Origin: an uncultured Pseudomonadales bacterium
Lineage (GTDB): Bacteria; Pseudomonadota; Gammaproteobacteria; Pseudomonadales; Pseudohongiellaceae
Direction of reading: 5' to 3'
Assembly: GCA_943789485.1 (NCBI GenBank)
Contig: CALSUH010000011.1
Coordinates: 124,001 to 188,000 of the forward strand
Length of the DNA stretch: 64,000 nt
Shown piece by piece: positions 18,279 through 25,707 of the stretch (within the stretch, counting starts at the first letter, position 1; each line of letters starts with the position of its first letter). The notes under the pieces are model-generated. The model had not been told where the DNA came from and ran no database searches. It was given only the letters and a program-made list of their open reading frames with translations. Made by a program: the position numbers and the translations under genes.

Positions 18279-18686
18279 CTAGTCCTCAAGTAACAATTGC
18301 CGCACACCAGTGCCTAGGAGCATGAACGCTACATGCCAGCCCTCAGGGATTTCAACTCGCGGCACCGGCGCGGTCACGGCGATTTTTTCGTTTGTAGCGC
18401 TGTGTTGTATAGGCGCAGCCATTTCGATGTTCAACTGGTTATTGTTGTTACCGGTGATATAACCGAATAGTCTCATAAAACCTTCGTTGGAGGCCGACCG
18501 ATAGTTGTAAGAATTCTCTACGAATGTTTCTGTTAGTAGGCAAGGCTCATAGTGTCGGTATTCCACTTTCTCATCTTTGTAGATGACAGTGTATTGCGGG
18601 CTCTCGATGGCGAACGCTTTAGTTGAAATGAGAAGTAACATAGCACTAAGCGTATACAGATGTTTCGAATTGAGAGGAGTTTTCAT
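18279..18686 (-). pseudogene. SOUL haem-binding protein, C-terminally truncated
   Basis: The 135-residue reading frame has a signal peptide ending AFA, then the SOUL pattern: YTVIYKDEKVEYRHYEP, NEGFMRLFGYITGNN, IEMAAPI and IAVTAPVP. It stops shortly after GWHVAFMLL. Full SOUL proteins are about 200 residues and continue through a second half of the barrel. That half is not recognisable in the 260 bases downstream in the frame followed. The gene is therefore probably a deletion remnant, though a short functional form cannot be excluded. Confidence 0.65.
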
Positions 18687-19120
18687 TTTTATTCAGTGGC
18701 ACTTTATAGATAGGTATTATTACGGAGGAAAGCTGAGTATGGATCGGTTTGGCAAACGAAAAGGCGCATTAGTACAAAATCAATGCTATTGCACTGCTTT
18801 AACCCAGCTAATGCCGGTAAGTTCATGCCTATCAGTTATCGCAAAACAACTCGGGTAGATTCTCTCTTTCACAGGGTTTTCAATCTTTAGTTCAAGGATG
18901 AGCTGTCTGTCACGTCGATTGAGATTGCGCCCTGCCGGAATGCTTCAGCACACAGTGCAGCCTAGCGCAGCAAGAGCGCTACTTACTTAGGTGTCAGCGC
19001 TATCTCATTTCTTAGGTTTTTCTGCTTCAATCATTGATTAGTTCACTCACTAGGCGTAGTTTTGAGGATCAGATATATTCCGCTAATTCCTGAATAAGCT
19101 AGTTGATAATGGAGGTTTGA
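18687..19120. other. 434-bp intergenic region
   Basis: Divergent spacer between the SOUL remnant and the secreted-family gene at 19121. A ribosome site TGGAGG lies just before 19121. No gene or strong hairpin was recognised. Confidence 0.3.
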
Positions 19121-20113
19121 ATGACTATTCAATATTCTCGTATTAAGACGGCAGGTTTATTACTTCTACTTAGTGTGCTCGTAGTTCCTTTAATAGTTCC
19201 ATCAATGGCGCCCTCTGTAATTCGCGCACAGTCCACAAGCAATGAAATTCCAAGGCTTGCTAACGGACAACCCGATATTCAGGGCACCTGGGACTTTCGC
19301 ACGATTACGCCTTTCCAGCGTCCGGAAGACTTGGCCGACAAAGAGATGCTGACCGAGGCGGAAGCAGTTGCCTTTGAGGATGCTGAGAACGAACGTCGAG
19401 ATCGAGATAACTTCACCGATACTTCCACCACCGGGGACTACAATCAATTCTGGTACGATCGGGGCACAGAAATTCTCGATGATGGCCGCACTTCCCTCAT
19501 AGTCGATCCAGCCAACGGCCGTATCCCGACACTAACCGACGCCGCTAGAAACAGAAATCAATTAAGAACAAAGGCTGCCCAAGAGGCAGCTGGCGTCGAA
19601 GTCAGGCCCCTGTCCGAGCGCTGTATAATGGGATTTAATTCTGGGCCACCGATGATTCCTAGCGCCTACAATAACAATGTACAGCTAGTTCAAACTGAGG
19701 AGTTCGTTCTCATCCATAATGAGATGGTGCATAACATCCGTCCAGTGAAGATGAATGCGAGCAGTCACCTTGAAGTGCCACGCAAATGGGAAGGCGATTC
19801 CATTGGGCGTTGGGAGGCAGACACGCTCATTATTGAGACAAGAAACTTCGCCAGAGAAACAGCCTTCGGAAACTCCAGCGCGAACATGCATCTAGAAGAG
19901 AAGTTTTGGATGATCGATGCTGATACCCTGGGTTATGAATTCACTATTAGCGATTCCACCACCTGGGAAGCACCGTGGACAGTAATGTTCCCTATGCGCC
20001 GATCAGCAGATCCAATTTATGAATATGCCTGCCATGAGGGTAACTATTCCATGGCTGGGATATTGGGCGGCTGGCGTAGATTGGAGGCGTTGGGACAGAC
20101 GGGGCAGCAGTAA
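19121..20113 (+). CDS. Secreted protein of unrecognised family, paralogue B (CHEGNY motif)
   Basis: A 330-residue protein with a signal peptide to about residue 35 (VIRAQS). Shared landmarks with 11411 and 37485: GQPDIQGTWDFRTITPFQRP, TSLIVDPANGRIPTL, LSERCIMGFNSGPPMIPS, YNNNVQLVQ, then YEYACHEGNYSMAGILGG at the C-terminus. ATG 19121 is preceded by TGGAGG. Function is unknown. The conserved cysteines in SERC and ACHEG may pair. Confidence 0.8.
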   Translation: MTIQYSRIKTAGLLLLLSVLVVPLIVPSMAPSVIRAQSTSNEIPRLANGQPDIQGTWDFRTITPFQRPEDLADKEMLTEAEAVAFEDAENERRDRDNFTDTSTTGDYNQFWYDRGTEILDDGRTSLIVDPANGRIPTLTDAARNRNQLRTKAAQEAAGVEVRPLSERCIMGFNSGPPMIPSAYNNNVQLVQTEEFVLIHNEMVHNIRPVKMNASSHLEVPRKWEGDSIGRWEADTLIIETRNFARETAFGNSSANMHLEEKFWMIDADTLGYEFTISDSTTWEAPWTVMFPMRRSADPIYEYACHEGNYSMAGILGGWRRLEALGQTGQQ

Positions 20114-20210
20114 TTTTAAAAAGGGAGGACGAATAAACACACAGTGGCTCTTCTTGAATAACCAGCTGGGGGTGCATCACTTTTGTCTATTTGTGGGTTC
20201 GCGTTAAATT

Positions 20211-20843
20211 TCACGGATGTAAGAAAGCGACACTGCTTGGTACAACTAGCTTTATCCGCTGTCTCAATCCCTCCATTGAGTTGTAGGGTGAATCTACCAA
20301 CAACCTATTGGTGACCCAGCTAGGAAGCAGACTTGCTAGATTAATATATGCCTCAAGCCCCACCTTTACTGAACTATTTTCTAGCGCTGTCAGCTGCCAG
20401 TTAACTTGTGCTGCGGTCAGGCGCACAATTCCATCACTTTCTTCTAATTTATCTGTTGTCGCGTTTCCCTGCATAGTGACAACTAATGTCTCTGGATTTT
20501 GACGCCAAATCACATGGCTAACTAGATCCCGATCAGTCACCGGCCAAGGCATGTCAGTAATTGTGTGAACGTAGTTCTCGAGCTCGCTCTCCTATTCAAT
20601 GATAGTGGCGGATGCGCAGGAATCGGACCATTGCGGACAGTCTTTTGAATTTCGAATAAGCGAAACAACGCTCGATAGCGTGGTTGCTTGCAAATGAATC
20701 ACACTGCGAACGGCCTTATAGGCATAGCCGGCTACAGACCGTGTATAGACCTGTATCCCATTCTAGTCTCTGTTTAATTCCCCTTGTGCAGCAAACCCCG
20801 GAGCCGAGTAAATCAGAATAGCAGGGAGGATGCGGCGGGACAT
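20211..20843 (-). pseudogene. START-domain lipid-binding protein with two in-frame amber stops
   Basis: Reading the minus strand from ATG 20843 gives 210 sense or stop codons in one frame. They open with a signal peptide (MSRRILPAILIYSAPGFAAQ), then GIQVYTRSVAGYAYK, HLQATTLSSVVSLIRNSKDC, ENYVHTITDMPWPVTDRDLV and LPSWVTNRLLVDSPYNSMEG. These are the landmarks of bacterial START domains, which bind lipids. TAG codons interrupt at codon 27 (bases 20763-20765, likely once Trp) and codon 84 (20592-20594, likely once Gln). No frameshift is needed. Only the segment after codon 98 remains as an open frame. The gene is a recent nonsense pseudogene. Confidence 0.8.
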
Positions 20844-21029
20844 CGTAGTTAGTTCGATAGCGGATAACTCCTTCACTGAACAGTAAAATTAAAATTGATG
20901 GTTTGAGAGGGACCGACGATTCAATGTAACTCATTCGGCTTCGGGTGTTATTTATTGGCAGAGTGCTTCGCCCTTACCAACAGCGATGATAGGCACTACC
21001 TTATGCAGTGGCGATTCAGGCGGACCTGT

Positions 21030-21419
21030 CTACTTCAATTCGTAGGGAGGTCGGCTATCCACCATAATGCTATTCAGCTTATTTTGCGCGCGCTTTGGAT
21101 TAGTCAAATCCTGTACTTCCAACATTTCGCAGTTGTCTTCTACCATCTGATCGATAGTCACCGGGTAGAACTTGCAGTCGTCGGGCCGGTCCATATAGAT
21201 ATCGCAGGTGTATATCTCTTGATTGGGTGTTTTTCTCAACCACGGGCAACGCTCCAATTGCTTGCCAGTTGCAGGGTCCGTCCAGATAATCCCATCCTGC
21301 ACATACTCGTATAGATCAGTTCTAAAGGTCTCCCACAGCTGGATTTCCTCATCCGAGACCGACAAGCCGTCGCCACCGTACTTCGTACAACATTTTCCGC
21401 ACTGATTGCATTCTTTCAA
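21030..21419 (-). CDS. YkgJ-family cysteine cluster protein
   Basis: A 129-residue protein with the zinc or iron-sulfur binding cluster C4-x2-C7-x2-CC10-11 (CNQCGKCC). Later come CPWLR, YTCDIYMDRPDDCKFYP and NC, the usual YkgJ/UPF0153 spacing. The start is TTG 21419: an in-frame TGA lies four codons upstream, no ATG lies between, and GGAAG precedes it. Cytoplasmic. The role of the family is not established. Confidence 0.85.
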   Translation of the reverse strand: MKECNQCGKCCTKYGGDGLSVSDEEIQLWETFRTDLYEYVQDGIIWTDPATGKQLERCPWLRKTPNQEIYTCDIYMDRPDDCKFYPVTIDQMVEDNCEMLEVQDLTNPKRAQNKLNSIMVDSRPPYELK

Positions 21420-21556
21420 AGTTAAGTGTCACTTCCAATTATTTAGTTGTAAGCATTTACGATAGATAGCGGACAAATTTACATTGCGGAAAGACCATTC
21501 GTTTTTATCCAATCTTTCTATGCTAGCACCAAAATACTCAGGCCTTTTTGTTTAGT

Positions 21557-23749
21557 CTAATTAGACAGAGGGTCAGGTCGCATCTGAAAATGGTAGACTT
21601 TACTAGTAGTGCCGGCACCAGATTCCATGTGAAAAGGCGCTCGGCTAGAGATAGTGGCCCACAGCCCTCGACCTTGCCAGCCGCCATCCGGATCATCTAT
21701 GCGCCCATCCAACCATTTCGTGTAAAAACCCAAGGGATAAGGCACAGTCAGGCGCACCCATTCGCCGTCGTCTAGCACTAGCAGGCTACCGGATTGATTG
21801 CCGGTGCTAATAGGGGTGTTGGATCCCAGCCCTAGCGTGTCGAACTGATCCACCCAGGTGTAATAACTTCCCTCGGAGCTGCCAGATTGTTGAATATTTT
21901 TGAATTGGGGAAGGGGTTCAGCAAAAAAACTCCAGCCCTCAGGGCAGTGCTGACCTGTGGCTGTAGGCCCATTCAGTGGTCCACGGCACAGGTTGCGATC
22001 GAAGCGGCCCATATGCCCGCTGGCAAGAGCCACCCAGGCAATCCCGTTACGGTCAATATCCATGCCTCGGGGCGAGAATCCCTCGACGGCATTGCCATTT
22101 TCATCTAGCGGTAATTCGTAGTACTCAGTCAATGCCGTGGAGCTGGGGTCGGCGCCGGGCAGGACGCGCACGACGGCGCCGGGATAACTAAGATTAGATC
22201 CCCACACGGAACCATCAGGAGCAGGTGCGACAGCATACAGGCCAGAGTTAATGCGTTTATCGAGACTCGGATCTATGTTTGCTCCTGGTTCCACGTAGTC
22301 GTCGCGGCGGCCATTGCCATTAGTATCAAGAATGAAGGGTGTCCAGCCTTGGGCTGCGACCGCGTCGCCAGTTTCCAGAAATTCGCGAGTATTGAACCAG
22401 CCTACCGCCGTGCCGCCGCCACTGGTCCACAGTGTATTGTCTGCATCCTCGGCAAACATCAGGTGGTGGGTGCCGAAACAGGTATTAATAGGAGTATAGG
22501 TGTCGGTACGCGGATCATAGACTCCAAGGTGGCGACCGGAACGGCCCAACGGAAACGCCTGAGCAGAAGGGTGATCAGAACCTTCTTGGCAGAACGTCGG
22601 CACATTGCCCGGGTCGCGAGCTCGGGAGGTGATCCAAACCCGACCGTCGCTATCCATCATTGGATTGTGCACGGTAGTGGCCGAATCCCAGATCTCTTCG
22701 TCGCCCCAGTAGGGAGACGTCGCCATAGCAGTTTGTGCTTCACGCACGTAAGTAGGGTCTTCCGGGAACACCGTGATCTGATCAGTACTATGGGCTGTCG
22801 GATCCAGTACCGGCAAATAGTCGGCACTGTTTTCCAAGGCTCCATAAATCTTTCCATAGGCATTCACCGTCGGATCGCGGCGGTCGGTGGTGACTAGGTC
22901 GTGCAAGTAGGCAGTAGGATCGGCCCAGTCCCATTGCGTTATGACCACGTTGCGTTCCAGTCCCTGAGGCCGCGCTGGTGCTGGTGGCAATTCACCGGCA
23001 GCTATACGGTCAGTCCAGTCGGCATACATCTCAAGCGTGCGGCGATCTCCCATGCCGGCCAATGTTCTGGTCATGAAAGAACCCGCCTGCCCGGAGCGCA
23101 CTCTTCTATTCCAGGCATCAAAACTTGTTTCCAAATTCGAAAACATTTCCGGAATGGTTCGGGTAGCAGCGTTGCCCATCTGGTGGCAGACCACACAGCC
23201 GCCATTGGTAACGCGGCGGATGTAATCATCCTGAGTCAGCACGCCCACGCCGATTCCATTGCCATCAGGTCCAGTCCCCGGAAACTCATGGTCCTCAGGA
23301 ATCTCCAGCAGGGAATACCAGTACCCCGCCGGGTAGTATTCAGCTGCGGCAGCGGCACTCGGTGCGACCTGGGCAATGAGATCGAGCCTCTGACCAGGAT
23401 TGGCATTGGTGCGCGATGAATCTACTAGACCATAGCCGCGTACCCACAACTCAAAATCAGCCTCAGGTAGATCGGGAATCAGGTAGCGTCCCTGATCATC
23501 GGTGACTACTGTTTTGGAATAAAGAGTTTCCAAGTCGCGAGTTTCAGCGATTACCCAGACCCCGGCCTCGGGGCCGTTGCTGCTGGTGACAGAGCCGGCG
23601 ATGTCATTGCCGGTTACGCGAACGGCGTTAGCAGCTGGCGCTATGGACGCCTCGGACAAGGAAGCAGGCTGGTTGTTGGGGTCAAATTCGCTGCAGGTAG
23701 TAAGTAGTAGTGCTGCCAGCGATAGGGATAAAGTCCGGAATATGTGCAT
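21557..23749 (-). CDS. Large lipoprotein: carboxypeptidase-regulatory-like domain, c-type haem site and Vgb-like propeller
   Basis: A 730-residue protein starting at ATG 23749, whose signal peptide ends in the lipobox LLTTC. An Ig-like carboxypeptidase regulatory domain follows (ITGSVTSSNGPEAGVWVIAE type, ending in DDQGRYLIPDLP). A single CVVCH haem motif lies in GGCVVCHQMG. Blades follow with repeated motifs such as DSDGRVWITSR, DADNTLWTSGG, APDGSVWGSNL and DRNGIAWVALA, as in streptogramin-lyase-like propellers. It is probably anchored in the outer or inner membrane facing the periplasm, where it could be an electron-transfer or sensor partner. The enzymatic role, if any, is unknown. Confidence 0.8.
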   Translation of the reverse strand: MHIFRTLSLSLAALLLTTCSEFDPNNQPASLSEASIAPAANAVRVTGNDIAGSVTSSNGPEAGVWVIAETRDLETLYSKTVVTDDQGRYLIPDLPEADFELWVRGYGLVDSSRTNANPGQRLDLIAQVAPSAAAAAEYYPAGYWYSLLEIPEDHEFPGTGPDGNGIGVGVLTQDDYIRRVTNGGCVVCHQMGNAATRTIPEMFSNLETSFDAWNRRVRSGQAGSFMTRTLAGMGDRRTLEMYADWTDRIAAGELPPAPARPQGLERNVVITQWDWADPTAYLHDLVTTDRRDPTVNAYGKIYGALENSADYLPVLDPTAHSTDQITVFPEDPTYVREAQTAMATSPYWGDEEIWDSATTVHNPMMDSDGRVWITSRARDPGNVPTFCQEGSDHPSAQAFPLGRSGRHLGVYDPRTDTYTPINTCFGTHHLMFAEDADNTLWTSGGGTAVGWFNTREFLETGDAVAAQGWTPFILDTNGNGRRDDYVEPGANIDPSLDKRINSGLYAVAPAPDGSVWGSNLSYPGAVVRVLPGADPSSTALTEYYELPLDENGNAVEGFSPRGMDIDRNGIAWVALASGHMGRFDRNLCRGPLNGPTATGQHCPEGWSFFAEPLPQFKNIQQSGSSEGSYYTWVDQFDTLGLGSNTPISTGNQSGSLLVLDDGEWVRLTVPYPLGFYTKWLDGRIDDPDGGWQGRGLWATISSRAPFHMESGAGTTSKVYHFQMRPDPLSN

Positions 23750-23975
23750 GATGAACTCTTTTTTTGGCGCCATTGAGGAATTACCTACTTTACTAGGTAG
23801 CGGAGGAAAATGGGATAGATTTCGGCAAGAGCGTTATAGGGGTTTGTCTTAACCAGCTATGCCTCCCCAAGTGTTCACCATTCGAATTGCTTACAAATAA
23901 TTCCCTGTTTCCTCTTAAACTCTCTATAATTTTGAAGGTATCTGACATAATCGGTCAAAAATAGGGGGAAATACC

Positions 23976-24890
23976 GTGGTAAAAAAACAAAAGCGTACCG
24001 TTCCAGCCGAAGCAATCGAAATCTACAACAAATACATTCACGACGAAATCAGCCGCCGTGAATTCATGCGAGGCGTAAAGAAAATTGCCGTTGCGGGCCT
24101 CTCTGCCGGCGCCATAGTGCAGGCGCTTATGCCGAACTACGCAATGGGACAGCAGATCGCGCGCGATGACGAACGCATTACCACCAGCTATGAGACACTG
24201 CCATCACCCGAAGGCAACGGCACTATACGCGGCTATCTAGTGCGCCCCTTTAGCGCAGACAGTCGCCGCGAAACACCCTCTGAGCTGCCTGGCATCGTTG
24301 TTGTGCACGAGAATCGCGGGCTTAATCCCCACACCGAAGATGTTGCCCGTCGTTTCGCGCTGGCGAATTTCATGGCGTTCGCGCCGGACGTACTCACCTC
24401 CGTCGGGGGCTATCCCGGCGATGACTACCAGGGCGGGCAATTGTTCCGCGAAATCGACAACGATAAAAAATTTGAAGACATTGTAGCAAGCGCACTCTGG
24501 CTGAAAAGCCGTCCAGATTGCAGCGGTAAAATTGGCGTGACCGGCTTCTGTTATGGTGGCAGCGTTTCTAACCAACTTGCGGTAAGACTAGGTGACGATC
24601 TTGCAGCTGCTGTGCCGTTCTACGGTAGTGGCGTCGCAGCCGCCGATGTGTCGAATATTAAAGCGGCACTACTCGTGCAGCATGGGGAGCTCGATACGCG
24701 ACTGGTTGAAGCATGGCCTACCTACGAGGCGGCACTGACAGCCGCCAATGTCACCCATGAAGGACACCTCTATCCAGGCGCCGTACATGGTTTTTTCAAC
24801 GATGCTACGCCTGAGCGTTACGATGAGGCGGCAGCGACCGAGGCCTGGACGCGCACAGTAGATTGGTTCAATCGCTATGTTCGAGCATGA
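23976..24890 (+). CDS. Exported dienelactone-hydrolase-family protein (Tat signal)
   Basis: A 304-residue alpha/beta hydrolase. GTG 23976 follows AGGGGGAA. Residues 26-31 (SRREFM) and the hydrophobic segment after them form a Tat-like signal that starts unusually far from the N-terminus. Family residues are present: E112 (HENRGL), nucleophile C192 in GFCYGG, D240 (GELDTR) and H271 (VHGFFND). Dienelactone hydrolases open cyclic esters in aromatic ring degradation, but many exported relatives have unknown substrates. It stands alone and upstream of the ABC relic. Confidence 0.88.
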   Translation: MVKKQKRTVPAEAIEIYNKYIHDEISRREFMRGVKKIAVAGLSAGAIVQALMPNYAMGQQIARDDERITTSYETLPSPEGNGTIRGYLVRPFSADSRRETPSELPGIVVVHENRGLNPHTEDVARRFALANFMAFAPDVLTSVGGYPGDDYQGGQLFREIDNDKKFEDIVASALWLKSRPDCSGKIGVTGFCYGGSVSNQLAVRLGDDLAAAVPFYGSGVAAADVSNIKAALLVQHGELDTRLVEAWPTYEAALTAANVTHEGHLYPGAVHGFFNDATPERYDEAAATEAWTRTVDWFNRYVRA

Positions 24891-25297
24891 AGTTGGGGTG
24901 ATTAGCTGGAGTCAACTTATACGGAGCAAGTCAATTTTTACAGTATTACTAAGTTAACTAGTTTGGAACGAATTATTCGTCTAATAACTAACTTTAAGCC
25001 ATTAATTTCTGGTTGTTGAGATAGTTTGTACTAAGCCCAAAAGACGCAATTTGAAATTAATTTGTCAGTACCTTAGAGTATTTTTTAACAATGCTGTCAG
25101 GGGTTGGCGCAGCAGGCTGAAGTCCGTAGTCGCCAACAATTCAAAAATGACTGATATACAGCTCAGTGAGCTATTAAATTGATCAATATCGTGTTGAATA
25201 TTTGTCGCTAGGGTGAACCAAACTTACTCAAGCATCGGCTGTATAGTTATAAGTTTAACAAATTCGCATTGAGTATCTGACCACTGATTGAAGTTAA
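24891..25297. other. A/T-rich intergenic region
   Basis: About 400 bp of A/T-rich sequence with many stops in all frames. No gene or clear terminator was recognised. Confidence 0.3.
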
Positions 25298-25530
25298 GTC
25301 CTCATATTTCGTCAGATCAAACAGCAGACAGATACTGTTCGCGGCATCAATTTCTAAATTGCACAAGGCGAAATATTTGGCTTTCTCGGTCCCAGTGGGT
25401 CAGGCAAAAGCACCACACAGAAGTTACTAATCGGGCTGATGGGAAATTACAGCGGCCGGTTGATTCCTAGTTGCTCAGAAAATTCATTTTGGATGAACCA
25501 CTATACTTCGTTAAATTACTAAGCTATTAG
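25298..25530 (+). pseudogene. ABC transporter ATPase remnant
   Basis: Frame 25298-25522 reads DTVRGINF, then TAA at 25355, then [20 protein letters not shown] with a perfect Walker A, then [11 protein letters not shown] before losing similarity. In another frame, 25483-25500 reads FILDEP, a Walker B. The roughly 80-90 residues that normally separate the two motifs are missing. This is an ABC ATPase with an internal deletion, a frameshift and a nonsense codon. No permease partner survives nearby. Confidence 0.75.
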
Positions 25531-25554
25531 TGTCCCTTTCCCATTTCTTCTATT

Positions 25555-25707
25555 ATGTCTTCAATAACCATGGGTAATAGCAATGTGCCCACGGTGATTA
25601 TCGACGAAAAAGAGGCAGAGTTTATTTTGCAAGGCGCAGAACAAGACTGTTATAAAGAACAGGACTATTTGGCCCACGAAGAAGAGGTTACTAAAAATGG
25701 TAGATAG
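25555..25707 (+). CDS. Possible 50-residue protein overlapping the start of the FAD/Fe-S dehydrogenase
   Basis: ATG 25555 opens a 50-codon frame (MSSITMGNSNVPTVIIDEKE ... VTKNGR) that ends 10 bp inside the dehydrogenase gene in a different frame. It is strongly acidic. It could be a coupled leader or the tail of the ABC remnant. There is no strong ribosome site and no family match that I recognise. Confidence 0.3.
   Translation: MSSITMGNSNVPTVIIDEKEAEFILQGAEQDCYKEQDYLAHEEEVTKNGR

Noticed and set aside
20716..20934. 72-residue minus-strand frame overlapping the START pseudogene
   Set aside because: It is in another frame with no family signature, whereas the START frame reads the expected protein apart from two stops.
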